Of a DNA stretch of 64,000 nucleotides, positions 1 to 8,751 are shown piece by piece. Under the pieces are notes generated by a model. It worked only from the letters and a program-made list of their open reading frames with translations. It had not been told where the DNA came from and searched no databases. The stretch lies in assembly GCA_029260715.1 (NCBI GenBank), contig JAJDCS010000031.1, positions 29,043 through 93,042 of the forward strand, read 5' to 3'. Made by a program: the position numbers and the translations under genes. Each line of letters starts with the position of its first letter. Position 1 is the first letter of the stretch. Source of the DNA: Phycisphaeraceae bacterium. Lineage in GTDB: Bacteria > Planctomycetota > Phycisphaerae > Phycisphaerales > Phycisphaeraceae.

Positions 1-2
1 CT

Positions 3-1163
3 GCGGGCAGTCTCACGCTCACTGTATGGTTGGCTGTTGGCCAGGAGTTCGCATTTGCCCTTGAGCGCACGGTGACCGTGATGGTGATCACCTGCCCTCA
101 CGCCCTGGGCCTCGCGGTCCCGCTCGTCGTGGCCGTCTCGACTGCTCTTTCAGCCCGCCACGGGCTTCTCATCCGCGACCGCTCGGCCTTCGAACGTGCC
201 AGGGGCATTAACGCAATTGTCTTCGACAAGACCGGAACGCTTACCGAGGGGCGATTTGGTGTAACCGATGTCGTTTTGCTGGATGACTTGGCCGAGCAAG
301 AGCTATTGACGATAGCTGCAAGTCTCGAAAGCCAATCGGAGCACCCGATCGCGGCCGGGATTGTCCGCTACGCCCAAGACCAGGGGCTTTCCTACCCAGC
401 ACCCAAGGAATTCAGTGCGATTCCCGGCAAGGGGGCTCAGGCAACGGTGGACGGCTTAAGCGTTAAGGTCGTAAGCCCCGGCTATCTCAAAGACCAGGGA
501 CTCTCCGTAAACGACGATCGTGTAACCCGTGTGGCCCAAGAGGGCAAGACCGTTGTGTATGTCATCGCTAACGAGCGTCTGGTAGGGGCTATCGCCCTGG
601 CTGACATTATCAGGCCCGAATCACGCCAGGCGATCCAACGCCTCAAAGAGATGGGGATCAGCGTCATGATGCTCACCGGCGACGCCACAGCCGTGGCGAA
701 ATGGGTGGCACGTGAACTAGACCTCGACGAGTACTTTGCCGAGGTGCTCCCCGACCAGAAGGCGGAGAAGATTAAGGAGCTTCAGGGCCGTGGGCTGACG
801 GTCGCGATGACCGGTGACGGTGTAAACGACGCCCCGGCTCTCACCCAGGCCGATGTCGGCATCGCTATCGGCACCGGAACCGATGTCGCCGTGGAGTCCG
901 CGGATATTGTGCTCGTGCGTTCCGACCCACGCGACGTGACCGCGATCGTGGAGCTGGCCCGCGCCACCTACCGCAAGATGGTGCAAAACCTCTGGTGGGC
1001 AACCGGGTACAACGCCTTCGCCATCCCGTTGGCCGCGGGTGTCTTCTACCGCGCGGGTATTGTTCTCTCGCCCGCTGCGGGCGCAGTGCTGATGTCGCTT
1101 TCCACGGTTATAGTGGCTATTAACGCCAGGCTACTACGGGTTAACAGAAACGGCCAACTTTGA
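3..1163 (+). CDS. copB: CopB-type copper-translocating P-type ATPase, 5' end outside window
   Basis: This is the C-terminal part of a P1B-type ATPase that pumps copper across the inner membrane. The reading frame is open back to base 3, so the true start lies outside the window and the TTG at 30 is internal. The transmembrane metal-site motif is TCPHALGL (CPH, codons 93-101) rather than CPC, which is typical of the CopB/Cu(II)-Cu(I) subgroup. Next come the phosphorylation motif DKTGT (225-239), SEHPIA of the nucleotide-binding domain, MLTGD, and the hinge motif TGDGVNDAP. Two C-terminal membrane segments end the protein. It is co-oriented with nothing immediately downstream. Copper specificity is inferred from the CPH motif and the neighbouring copA/copB locus. 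The symbol follows the ATPase family; it is not the outer-membrane CopB at 3129-4013. Confidence 0.93.
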   Translation, partial: AGSLTLTVWLAVGQEFAFALERTVTVMVITCPHALGLAVPLVVAVSTALSARHGLLIRDRSAFERARGINAIVFDKTGTLTEGRFGVTDVVLLDDLAEQELLTIAASLESQSEHPIAAGIVRYAQDQGLSYPAPKEFSAIPGKGAQATVDGLSVKVVSPGYLKDQGLSVNDDRVTRVAQEGKTVVYVIANERLVGAIALADIIRPESRQAIQRLKEMGISVMMLTGDATAVAKWVARELDLDEYFAEVLPDQKAEKIKELQGRGLTVAMTGDGVNDAPALTQADVGIAIGTGTDVAVESADIVLVRSDPRDVTAIVELARATYRKMVQNLWWATGYNAFAIPLAAGVFYRAGIVLSPAAGAVLMSLSTVIVAINARLLRVNRNGQL

Positions 1164-1221
1164 TCATATGTCTATATTCGTGCAGCGGAAGACGCTGTGT
1201 GGGACAGAAAACGAAGTCGTT

Positions 1222-1377
1222 TTAAGGGCGTTGCGACGGTACATCGGGATCGTTCATGTCGCGCATGAGCTTCGCGTGATCTTCCTCGGAATGGGTTTGG
1301 TGGCCTACGGAGGAGCAGCCACCAAGGACGATCGACCCGACAATCATCCACAACCATGTAAGCCGTATGCGGTTCAT
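1222..1377 (-). CDS. Small predicted lipoprotein coupled to the anti-sigma gene
   Basis: A 51-aa protein with a basic start, a hydrophobic stretch and a lipobox-like LGGC, so the mature protein would be a lipidated peptide of about 31 residues containing SEEDHAKLMRDMND. I chose the ATG at 1377 because it overlaps the stop codon of the upstream anti-sigma gene in an ATGA arrangement, which suggests translational coupling. An in-frame ATG 12 nt upstream is an alternative. The family is not recognised. The operon position (sigma, anti-sigma, lipoprotein) suggests an envelope sensor or a resistance accessory, but that is only inference. Confidence 0.6.
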   Translation of the reverse strand: MNRIRLTWLWMIVGSIVLGGCSSVGHQTHSEEDHAKLMRDMNDPDVPSQRP

Positions 1378-2054
1378 GACGTTGTCCATTCCTTTGACAA
1401 CAACTGCGCGAGTTCTTCGTGAGGTAATTCGCCTACCAGCCATACATTTGTGCCATTCTTCTGCATGCAGACCATGTTGACGTTCCCTTTGGCATACCTG
1501 GTGTACGGGTGTTGATTTGTTGTTGCCTTGATGCCGTCAACCGGCGTTAAGTCCTTGCTATTGGCCACGACCATCGTGATGGATTTACCTCGAACGCGAA
1601 GCAGCACACAGGCTATCTTGCGACCCTCAACTTCGTGAACACAGCACGACATGATTTCACAGTCGGCAGGGTTTGGTAGCGCGGGAGCGTTCGACCACCG
1701 AGTGGCGATTTCATGGTTCGCACTATCAACATCTGCCACCGGGATAGAGTAGGGCCCTCCCTCGGTCACTTCGTGGTGGAGGTCAGCCAGCAGAGAAGAC
1801 GTCGCAACAACAGGCGCGTCGTTCGAGACAAGATAAAGGCCGCCGATCGTTGCCGATACAAGCAGAACCGCGGCTACCCCCGCAAGCGGTGCCCACCATC
1901 GCAACACACGCGAGGCCGGCGCGGGTCGGACCCCCGTCATGGCCCCTTCGAGCTGACGCTCCAGGCGTGAGGTGTCCTGGGGTGTCGTGGCTAATCTCGC
2001 CAATCGCGCCCGTGTCGCCTGCTCCAATCTGTCATTGAAATCGTCTGTCCGCAT
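1374..2054 (-). CDS. Putative membrane anti-sigma factor
   Basis: A 226-aa protein with a charged helical N-terminus (about 1-45), one transmembrane segment (about residues 53-75, WWAPLAGVAAVLLVSATIGG) and a periplasmic domain of about 150 residues containing a Cys cluster (DCEIMSCC) and a further Cys. This is the usual layout of a single-pass anti-sigma factor. It starts 6 nt after the ECF sigma gene stops, which is the main reason for the call. I see no zinc-binding HxxxCxxC motif. The periplasmic cysteines could sense metal or thiol stress, which would fit the surrounding copper and mercury genes, but this is inference. Confidence 0.62.
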   Translation of the reverse strand: MRTDDFNDRLEQATRARLARLATTPQDTSRLERQLEGAMTGVRPAPASRVLRWWAPLAGVAAVLLVSATIGGLYLVSNDAPVVATSSLLADLHHEVTEGGPYSIPVADVDSANHEIATRWSNAPALPNPADCEIMSCCVHEVEGRKIACVLLRVRGKSITMVVANSKDLTPVDGIKATTNQHPYTRYAKGNVNMVCMQKNGTNVWLVGELPHEELAQLLSKEWTTS

Positions 2055-2060
2055 CTTTGT

Positions 2061-2684
2061 CTATGCCTTGATTTCTACCCACCCACGTTGCTGAGCCTTC
2101 GAAAACAACCGGTCCCGCAACATTCCCCGTCCGCGATGGGCACGAGACTTAACCGTACCCACCGGAATCTCCAGCACCCTGGCCGCACCGGCGTAATCCA
2201 ACTGCTCAATGTCGACCAGCAGGAGTGTCCAGCGGATCTCATCGGGCAATGTCTGCAGTGCCTCGATCATATCCTTGTCTTCGAACTGATCGAGGATCTT
2301 CTCCGGGTTGTCCCACCGGTCGTCCAACTCGCCCGAGGTGGCCGCTTCCTCCCGGCCCTCGACTTGATCGCATGAGTCAAGCCGAACCTCATGCTGGCGA
2401 GAACGGTTTGCCCGCAGCCGGTCGATGAACGTCCTGCGGAGGATGGTCATCAACCACGCCTTGACATTGGTGCCCTCCTGAAACGAATCGATCGCCTTCA
2501 TCGCTTTAAGCATGGTTTCCTGAACCACGTCCTCCGCTTCTTGTTCGTGTCGAGCCAGGTACCTCGCCGTCCGCAGCAAAAAGGCTAGATGTGGCCAGGC
2601 CAGCCGTTTGAATCGCTTGGCCTGGCCATCGTTGATCGCCTGCCCCGCTGCGTGTTGTCTATTAATTCCTAACGGATTAGCCAC
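2061..2684 (-). CDS. ECF RNA polymerase sigma factor
   Basis: An alternative sigma factor of 207 aa that would direct RNA polymerase to stress promoters. Region 2 is clear (ARHEQEAEDVVQETMLKA, then AWLMTILRRTFIDRLR), and region 4 ends with a helix-turn-helix (ALQTLPDEIRWTLLLVDIEQ, then EIPVGTVKSRAHRGRGMLR). The acidic linker between them is rather long. The frame is open upstream, but I chose the GTG at 2684 because a GGTGGA ribosome-binding site precedes it and upstream residues do not look like sigma factor sequence. It is first in an operon with a membrane anti-sigma gene and a small lipoprotein. Confidence 0.88.
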   Translation of the reverse strand: MANPLGINRQHAAGQAINDGQAKRFKRLAWPHLAFLLRTARYLARHEQEAEDVVQETMLKAMKAIDSFQEGTNVKAWLMTILRRTFIDRLRANRSRQHEVRLDSCDQVEGREEAATSGELDDRWDNPEKILDQFEDKDMIEALQTLPDEIRWTLLLVDIEQLDYAGAARVLEIPVGTVKSRAHRGRGMLRDRLFSKAQQRGWVEIKA

Positions 2685-3128
2685 GGTCTGTAGTTCCACC
2701 AAGTAGATAAAGGCAACCTTGTCTTTTAGAGACTTACAGTTTACAGGGATCAGAAGGGTTGAGACAGCGTGGGCCGAACCGCAATGTTCGTCCAAATCAA
2801 CTGCGCCTCGGGTGGTCTCCCGAGAGGCGGTGGGGTGGCCAACGGTGGGCAATTCATCGTGCAGGTGGGTTGTGCCACCTAGAGGTACGACGGTTCACCC
2901 GCGCGTATCCGCTGGAGCTGAGCGGAAGCGGACAACAGTGCATGGTCCTCCAGTATGCCCTGAACGCGTAGTTGTACAACCACGAAGTGGAGCCAAGCAT
3001 TTCCACATAAATATGAAGATGGGGGAGTAGGTGCCGCTCACACACCGAACAACAGCGTAATCTCAGAGGCGGTTATGAACCCGCTCTAAGTTCCATCCAG
3101 AGGGCGCGGAGTCGGCGGCGGGCCTGAA
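2685..3128. other. Intergenic stretch, no gene seen
   Basis: About 440 bases between the ECF sigma gene (leftward) and the end of copB (leftward). Short frames occur on both strands, but none has a recognisable product or a good ribosome-binding site. It should hold the promoter of the sigma operon near 2700-2760 and the end of the copper transcript. I could not identify a convincing -35/-10 pair or a terminator hairpin. Confidence 0.5.
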
Positions 3129-4013
3129 TCAGAATGCAATTCGCGCACCCACTATGAACAGCAGGTCGTGATCTTCGTCGCCGTTTCGGGACGAGATGTC
3201 GGCGGTTTCACCAAAGACCGTGCTGTAGCGAACGCCTATATAAGGAGCGAATTCGCGACTAATCTCGTATCGCAAACGGAAGTCAAAGTCGGCACCATGG
3301 ACACCCGCCCCCAAGTCCGATTCCGGTATATCCTGCGCAGACGCGCTGAGTTCAATTCGAGGTTGAAGCACCAGCCGCTGTGTGATGTAAAGGTCATAAG
3401 AAGCCGTGAGCTGCGCCATCACATCGCCGTCGTCCGTTAAGTAGAGGGTCGGCTCCAGGTCGAACTTGTAGGGGGCGAATCCTTGAATACCGAGCGCGGC
3501 GGAGAAACGCTCATCCAAGCTGCCGGGCTCCCATGCCTGTTCGTACCGAACGCCCACCTGCAGGTACCAGAACGCTGAAAGGGGCATCGCATAGAACGCT
3601 TGAAGATCGATGCCGCCCTCGTCGGCACCGTCAAAGATCGCGTCACCCTCCGTCTTCCACCAGAACTTGTGATCGTCGTTGCCGACCCACCCCTGAACAT
3701 CCCACCCCAGTTCGTCACGCCCTTCATTTGAGAAACGGTATTCAAACAACTCAATCAACGTGAAGGCGTAGACGGCATTGTCGTGGAGCGGCTTTGGCCA
3801 AGACGCCGGCGGCGGATTCTCGGCGTAGTCGAGTACCTCATCCAGCGTAAGCCCCTCGGGTAGCGGTGGGTCGGGATGCCACTGATCTTCGCGTCCAGGC
3901 ACGGCTTGATGATCCCGGTGAATGTCACCTTGGCCTTGCTGCGCATTGGCTATCCCGGCCATCACCAGCACCAGGACGACGGGGACCGAATGATCAAGAA
4001 TCAAATTAATCAT
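3129..4013 (-). CDS. copB: Copper resistance outer-membrane protein CopB
   Basis: A 294-aa exported beta-barrel protein of the CopB (PcoB) family, thought to bind or transport copper at the outer membrane. A signal peptide (VPVVLVLVMAGIANAQ) is followed by a short His/Asp/Pro-rich linker and a barrel of alternating strands ending in ARIAF with a terminal aromatic residue, as outer-membrane proteins do. The ATG at 4013 overlaps the end of copA by 8 nt. The frame is open upstream, but that part is antisense-like shadow of copA. In related bacteria copA and copB are adjacent and both are needed for full copper tolerance. Confidence 0.9.
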   Translation of the reverse strand: MINLILDHSVPVVLVLVMAGIANAQQGQGDIHRDHQAVPGREDQWHPDPPLPEGLTLDEVLDYAENPPPASWPKPLHDNAVYAFTLIELFEYRFSNEGRDELGWDVQGWVGNDDHKFWWKTEGDAIFDGADEGGIDLQAFYAMPLSAFWYLQVGVRYEQAWEPGSLDERFSAALGIQGFAPYKFDLEPTLYLTDDGDVMAQLTASYDLYITQRLVLQPRIELSASAQDIPESDLGAGVHGADFDFRLRYEISREFAPYIGVRYSTVFGETADISSRNGDEDHDLLFIVGARIAF

Positions 4014-5877
4014 CGTTGTTCTGCTCCTCGACGGAACGGACAACCGCCACCGTGCGGAACATGCCCATATCCATGTGATAGAGCAGGTGGCAATGGAAGG
4101 CCCATTGCCCGGGCGCATCGGCACTAATATCGACCGAGAGTAATTCTCCCGGTTTTACGCTGACGGTATGTTTGCGGGGGTTGTCTTCGAGTGTGCCCCC
4201 GGCGTAGAGGTCCATCCACATGCCGTGCAGGTGGATGGGGTGCTCCATCATGGTGTCATTGATCATGTTGATCCGTACACGCTCGCCGTAGGCGAACCGG
4301 ATCATGCCGTCTTCGGAAAACTTCTTGCCATCAAAGCCCCAGATGTAGCGGCCCATGTTGCCGGTTAGGTGCAGGTCGAATTGACGGTCGGGCGCTCGCC
4401 GGTCCGGCAGAGGCCGTAACGCCCGCAGGTCCGCGTACCGCAATACCCGCCAGCCATCATTACCTAAACCGATCCCCGGTTCAGCGTAGCGACGGAACGG
4501 CATCATGGCCGTCATCGAATTGCCGGGCCCGTGGTCGTCCGGCCCATGCATCACTGATTCGAGCAGGTCTTCTGTTGGCAAGGGTGTCGGTCCGTGGGCC
4601 GCGCCATGCGGCTTGGGAGCCATGTCGTGCCCGGCCGAATCGCTATGGGCCGCACCCTTGTTGGTGGGTTGACCCGGCATGTCCATGCTGTCCATGCTCA
4701 TCGAACTATCTGCCATACCCATGTCGGCCATGGTTCGCATCGGGCGTTGGCGCCGGGGCGGGATCGCGGCCGACATGCCGGGCTGGGTGGTCAGCGTGCC
4801 GCGGGCGTAGCCGCTACGGTCCATGGTCTCTGCGAACAGTGTGTAAGCGCGATCGTCGGGAATCGTAACCAGCACGTCGTAGGTCTCGGCGACCGCAATC
4901 CGTAGTTCATCGGTTTCGACCGGCTTGATATTCTGGCCGTCTGCCGCCACGACCGTCATCGGTAATCCCGGGATGCGGAAGTCGTAATAGGTCATCGTCG
5001 CGGCGTTGATCAACCGCAGCCGCACCCGCTCGCCGGGATCGGCTATCGCAGTCCAATTCTCTTCCGGGGAGCGGCCGTTCATCAGATACGTGTATGTGGC
5101 GCCGGTAACGTCGGCGATGTCTGTCGGGTCCATCCGCATCCTGTCCCATTGCAGACGCTGGCGTAGCACCGTCCACAGATCCTTCGGCTGATTATCCGCG
5201 AGCAGATTCGCGATAGTGGGGCGTTGGTAGTTGTAATAGCCCTCGAAGGTTTTCAGCTTCTCAAGGACCCGATACGGGTTTTCAAAGGTCCAATCCGATA
5301 GCACCACGACGAATTCACGGTCGTACTCGAATGGTTCGCGGTCCGCCGGGTCGATGATCAGAGCGCCGTAGTGACCGAGTTGTTCCTGAAGACCCGAATG
5401 GCTGTGATACCAGTAGGTGCCCGACTGCCGTACGCGGTAGCGGTATGTGAACGTTTCACCGGGCTTGATACCGGGGAAACTCACCCCCGGAACGCCGTCC
5501 ATGTCCATCGGCACGACCAGACCGTGCCAATGGATCGAGGTGTCCTCGTCCTCCATGCGGTTCTGCACGTGGATCACGACGTCCTGACCTTCTCTCATCC
5601 GCAAGACCGGTCCGGGTATAGTGCCATTCACAGTGATCGCCGACTTGGTCTGTCGGCCCGCCACGTTCATCCGGCTTCGATCAATTGTCAGATTCAGGGC
5701 GCTGTCTGTTGGCACCTGTACCTCTGCCATCGCCCCGAGATTGCGCGGCGCGTTGTCGTCAGCGTAGGCCCATCGCCCCACGACACCGCTGCTCAGTACT
5801 ACTGCTGTAGCCGCAATGAGCAAGTCGCGGCGGGCCCGCCAACCCGGCCTTATCCGTGGCGCCGTTCTGTTCATCAT
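4006..5877 (-). CDS. copA: Periplasmic multicopper oxidase CopA
   Basis: A 623-aa multicopper oxidase that oxidises Cu(I) to the less toxic Cu(II) in the periplasm. The N-terminus has a twin-arginine-like signal (RARRDLLIAA, residues 14-23). All copper sites are visible: HWH (116-118), WYHSH (156-160), HPIHLH (546-551) and the HCH...H...M set at 595-606, giving type 1, 2 and 3 ligands. A Met-rich insert (about 383-405) and a His/Met/Pro-rich linker after it are typical of PcoA/CopA and probably bind extra copper. It is the first gene of the copA-copB pair and diverges from a Met-rich protein gene across a 301-bp promoter region. Confidence 0.95.
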   Translation of the reverse strand: MMNRTAPRIRPGWRARRDLLIAATAVVLSSGVVGRWAYADDNAPRNLGAMAEVQVPTDSALNLTIDRSRMNVAGRQTKSAITVNGTIPGPVLRMREGQDVVIHVQNRMEDEDTSIHWHGLVVPMDMDGVPGVSFPGIKPGETFTYRYRVRQSGTYWYHSHSGLQEQLGHYGALIIDPADREPFEYDREFVVVLSDWTFENPYRVLEKLKTFEGYYNYQRPTIANLLADNQPKDLWTVLRQRLQWDRMRMDPTDIADVTGATYTYLMNGRSPEENWTAIADPGERVRLRLINAATMTYYDFRIPGLPMTVVAADGQNIKPVETDELRIAVAETYDVLVTIPDDRAYTLFAETMDRSGYARGTLTTQPGMSAAIPPRRQRPMRTMADMGMADSSMSMDSMDMPGQPTNKGAAHSDSAGHDMAPKPHGAAHGPTPLPTEDLLESVMHGPDDHGPGNSMTAMMPFRRYAEPGIGLGNDGWRVLRYADLRALRPLPDRRAPDRQFDLHLTGNMGRYIWGFDGKKFSEDGMIRFAYGERVRINMINDTMMEHPIHLHGMWMDLYAGGTLEDNPRKHTVSVKPGELLSVDISADAPGQWAFHCHLLYHMDMGMFRTVAVVRSVEEQNNDD

Positions 5878-6178
5878 TAAAAACCCTGGTGAGCGTGTCC
5901 TAGTCCTCGCGTCGCGACTTCTGTCGCATATATTTCTTACGACGTTGTATGACTTAACGAACCGACAGCATCGTGAGGTTCATTTAGGCTTCTGCATGTT
6001 GCTGCCGACGAGAGGCAGAGGGGATTCGCCGCGTTTCAGACCATATGTCGCAGTAAGTCGCCGGCAGATTGAACCTGTGGCCGGTATCCCATCGTTGATG
6101 ATTATATAGAGGCGCTATGACGGCCGCCGGCCGAACGCCTGCTACACAAAAGCTCGGCATCCACCCAGGAGAACCGCG
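5878..6178. promoter_or_regulatory. Divergent promoter region between copA and the Met-rich protein gene
   Basis: This 301-bp gap separates two copper genes transcribed away from each other, so it must contain both promoters and probably a copper-responsive operator. An AT-rich segment near 5925-5950 and the sequence TTATATAG near 6101 are candidate -10 regions for the left and right promoters. A GC-rich inverted repeat lies near 6121-6134 (CGGCC...GGCCG). No CopR/CueR box could be assigned with confidence. Confidence 0.45.
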
Positions 6179-7066
6179 ATGAATCCGAATGCGCTTCAGC
6201 ATTTCAGAATTTGGCCCAGGGCGGGAGTAGTGGTGGCATTCGCTCTCGCTCTTGTAGTTTATGGCCAGCCCGCACACGGCCAAACCGACCACAATTTGCA
6301 TCGTGCAGCAGACGACGCAACGGACGGTTCGCTGGACGATCAGATCACCGAATTGCGGGCGCAGGTTGCCCGGCTGCAAGCCCGGCTCGACCAGGGACAT
6401 CAAGCCAATGCCGCCAGTTCCCATTCTGATACAGGTGGGGGCATGGGTTCCATGAAAGGAAAGGCCGGCATGCAAGGCATGAGCATGAAGGGGACGGAGG
6501 GCATGCCCAAGATGGACATGATGGGTGGTATGCAGGGCAAGGACCAGAGCCCCATGCAAGGTTCCTCTATGCAGGGCATGGGCATGATGGGGATGGAAGG
6601 CATGCAGATGATGGGCCGCATGGGGAAGAAGGGGTCGGGCCCACCACCGATGATTCAGTCCGCCTTACCTGCGTTCCCCGGATCATCGCACCTGTATCAC
6701 ATCGGTGCGACGGGCTACTTTCTTGACCACACCCAGCACATCACACTGAACCGTGACCAGCAGACAACACTCAACCAGATCAAGGAGCGGGTGTTGCTGG
6801 CCCAAGCCACGACCAACCGGCAGATCGAGCAGGCTGAACAGGAATTATGGGTGCTGACAGGCACCGATGGACCGGACGTTAGAACGATCGAGGCAAAGGT
6901 ACGTGAAATCGAAAAGCTCAAAGGCGACCAACGGTTGGGGTTCATCCATGCGGTGGGCGAAGCCGCAAGGGTTCTCACCGATGAGCAGATTGAGGTACTG
7001 GTTGGTGAAAAGGGATCGACTGAGCAGCAGGCCGCGACTTCACAGCCAGCGCATACCTCACACTAA
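6179..7066 (+). CDS. Met-rich periplasmic metal-binding protein, CpxP/heavy-metal-resistor-like
   Basis: A 295-aa exported protein. It has a signal peptide (cleaved near AHGQ), a short coiled coil (DDQITELRAQVARLQARL), then about 75 residues dense in Met, Gly and Lys (GMGSMKGKAGMQGMSMKG and more) that would bind Cu(I) through thioethers. The C-terminal half is helical (ITLNRDQQTTLNQIKERVLL... LTDEQIEVL) and resembles the LTxxQ-type helical proteins CpxP, Spy and heavy-metal resistor. A good ribosome-binding site (CAGGAG) precedes the ATG. It is divergent from copA, so the two are probably co-regulated. Role: periplasmic copper buffer or chaperone (inference). Confidence 0.75.
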   Translation: MNPNALQHFRIWPRAGVVVAFALALVVYGQPAHGQTDHNLHRAADDATDGSLDDQITELRAQVARLQARLDQGHQANAASSHSDTGGGMGSMKGKAGMQGMSMKGTEGMPKMDMMGGMQGKDQSPMQGSSMQGMGMMGMEGMQMMGRMGKKGSGPPPMIQSALPAFPGSSHLYHIGATGYFLDHTQHITLNRDQQTTLNQIKERVLLAQATTNRQIEQAEQELWVLTGTDGPDVRTIEAKVREIEKLKGDQRLGFIHAVGEAARVLTDEQIEVLVGEKGSTEQQAATSQPAHTSH

Positions 7067-7192
7067 TGTGCTTCTATCGACGGTTGATCAGTTAGGTGGT
7101 CAGGAGCGCGTTGAAGAGTATGTGTCAGAGGCCTGCCCAGATGGCCCGCACTAGGAAGGCAATACTCACTTGCGTGTTAAGGAAGAAACACC

Positions 7193-7513
7193 ATGGTTAC
7201 GAAGCGGCCCAACCCGTCTAGCAAGTCCGAAACGCTAAAGACCGTGAAGTTCACGTGTGATGCCCCCGAAGCGCAGGCGGTCCTTTTGATTGGCAGCTTC
7301 GACGACTGGGAACGTCACCCGACGCCGATGAAGCGGGACAAGAAGGGCCAGTGGAGTGTCAGCAAACGCTTGGCGTCGGGCTGGTATGAGTACAAGTTCA
7401 TCATCGACGGTCGGTGCTGTTGCGAACCGGGTTGTAGTGATGGCGACATCGACTGCCCGAAATGCATCCCTAATGCTTTTGGCACCATGAACCGCGTGAT
7501 TGAGGTGGCCTAG
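7193..7513 (+). CDS. Small CBM48/AMPK-type glycogen-binding-fold protein with Cys insert
   Basis: A 106-aa protein. The core VKFTCDAPEAQAVLLIGSFD, then W, and GWYEYKFIIDG match the early-set/CBM48 fold found in glycogen-binding AMPK beta subunits and isoamylases, and the end (PNAFGTMNRVIEV) matches the same fold. Between the last two strands the usual short loop is replaced by a run with six cysteines (CCCEPGC...CPKC). No signal peptide is seen. The Cys insert and the position among copper genes suggest a metal-binding variant of the fold, which is inference. Confidence 0.72.
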   Translation: MVTKRPNPSSKSETLKTVKFTCDAPEAQAVLLIGSFDDWERHPTPMKRDKKGQWSVSKRLASGWYEYKFIIDGRCCCEPGCSDGDIDCPKCIPNAFGTMNRVIEVA

Positions 7514-7591
7514 AGACGCCTAGGCTCAGTGTTGATTCTTCATAGCCAATGTTTCATGCTCAGATAGCACCATTAACGAAAGGACCCCTCC

Positions 7592-8086
7592 ATGATAAAG
7601 AAGTCTAATATTGTTGGCAGAATCAGTCTCGGCTCGGGACTTGCGCTTGCTTTGGCGTTCGCAATGTGGTGGTCCGTGGCAGCTCAGGCGGCGGGCAAGG
7701 AGCATGGACCGAATCACCCGCTGCATATGAACCAAATCAAAACCCGGGCGGAGGCAGAAGCCCTTAAGCCCGGTGACTCGATCGCAATGGTATGCAGCGT
7801 CTGCAAAAACGTTGTATTGCATAGAGTTGCCGAGGGTGATGCGCACGTCGAGATGATGACCATTGGCCACAAGCACACATGTTCCGACTGTGACGGCCGT
7901 GTCGAGGTCGTGGGCACCTCAAACGGCAAAGCAGAGAACGAGCAAGTCAAGCATGCATGTTCGAAGTGCGGTGCCGATGCCATGTTCGTCTGCGCTACGA
8001 GTCCGGGCAGCGGCGGGGATCACCATCAACCCGGAACGCATCACGATGATGGGGACCGCCACAAGAAGGGCAAGCATGCGCATTAG
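7592..8086 (+). CDS. Secreted Cys/His-rich putative metal-binding protein
   Basis: A 164-aa protein with a clear signal peptide (about residues 1-34, cleaved after AQAAG or nearby). The mature part carries three CxxC pairs (CSVC 68-71, CSDC 97-100, CSKC 123-126) plus Cys134, arranged like two zinc ribbons, and a C-terminal tail very rich in His, Asp and Lys. A GGACCC-type ribosome-binding site lies just upstream. I do not recognise a named family with certainty. The ligand content and neighbours make periplasmic copper or zinc sequestration the most likely role. Confidence 0.7.
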   Translation: MIKKSNIVGRISLGSGLALALAFAMWWSVAAQAAGKEHGPNHPLHMNQIKTRAEAEALKPGDSIAMVCSVCKNVVLHRVAEGDAHVEMMTIGHKHTCSDCDGRVEVVGTSNGKAENEQVKHACSKCGADAMFVCATSPGSGGDHHQPGTHHDDGDRHKKGKHAH

Positions 8087-8191
8087 CTGGATGGCGTAGC
8101 AACCCACTCTTCTCTTGTCTGACCGGAGCTTTGTCGCCTTGGTCTCACACCGTTGAGATGAGTGGGTTGTGATTTGGGAGTTCAACCAGTC

Positions 8192-8737
8192 ATGACCAGA
8201 ACCATTGTTGGAATCATCCTGGGAGTCGCGCTAATGGCCGGCGCGTACGTTATGTTTATAAGCAATTCCGCCGAGGCCGGCCCTTATGGCGGTGACCTTG
8301 TGTCGATCGCGGAAGGAGACGCCTACGCGGAACTGCTCGCCAATGCGGACACGGGTGAACTCATGGTTCACACCTGGGACAAAGACCAGAAGACGGCGCG
8401 ACCGATCAAGAGTGAACCGCTCACCGTTGGCAGCGCGGATAAGAGCGTTACGCTAGAACCGCATCCGACATCCACCGATCCACCCGGCTACTGCAGCCGC
8501 TTCTATGGCCAGGCCGACTGGGTTCGTGGTGGCGGTGTGCGCCATGGTTGGTTACACGAGAGTGGCCATGCACAACACCGTCGAGAGTTTGACTGGAGCA
8601 GCGGGTGGAGAGGGGGCCGGAAACACGGATCGATGTGGAAACAAGTGGCTGAGCACAGAACGCCGGATGGCACCCATCGCGGTCCAGCGGGTAACAGCGG
8701 AAGTGGCCCTGGGCACCACGGCGGGCCACATCAATAG
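8192..8737 (+). CDS. Exported His/Gly-rich hypothetical protein
   Basis: About 181 aa, starting at the ATG at 8192, where the sequence becomes a normal signal peptide (TIVGIILGVALMAGAYVMF). A GTG 30 nt upstream is possible but adds unlikely residues. The mature protein has a compact N-terminal half (PYGGDLVSIAEGDAYAELL) resembling small exported proteins found beside copper and silver efflux genes. Its C-terminal half is rich in Gly, His, Arg and Trp and ends in HHGGPHQ. It is 14 nt upstream of the FAD/2Fe-2S reductase gene, so it is probably co-transcribed. Function unknown; periplasmic metal handling is plausible. Confidence 0.62.
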   Translation: MTRTIVGIILGVALMAGAYVMFISNSAEAGPYGGDLVSIAEGDAYAELLANADTGELMVHTWDKDQKTARPIKSEPLTVGSADKSVTLEPHPTSTDPPGYCSRFYGQADWVRGGGVRHGWLHESGHAQHRREFDWSSGWRGGRKHGSMWKQVAEHRTPDGTHRGPAGNSGSGPGHHGGPHQ

Positions 8738-8751
8738 GCTACGGTGGTCAA

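Noticed and set aside
2719..3045. Several frames of 60-100 codons on both strands between the sigma gene and copB
   Set aside because: No ribosome-binding site, domain or hydrophobic pattern; composition fits shadow frames of GC-rich intergenic DNA.
3129..4124. Longer copB with 37 extra N-terminal residues
   Set aside because: The extra part is copA sequence in another frame; the ATG at 4013 starts a proper signal peptide.
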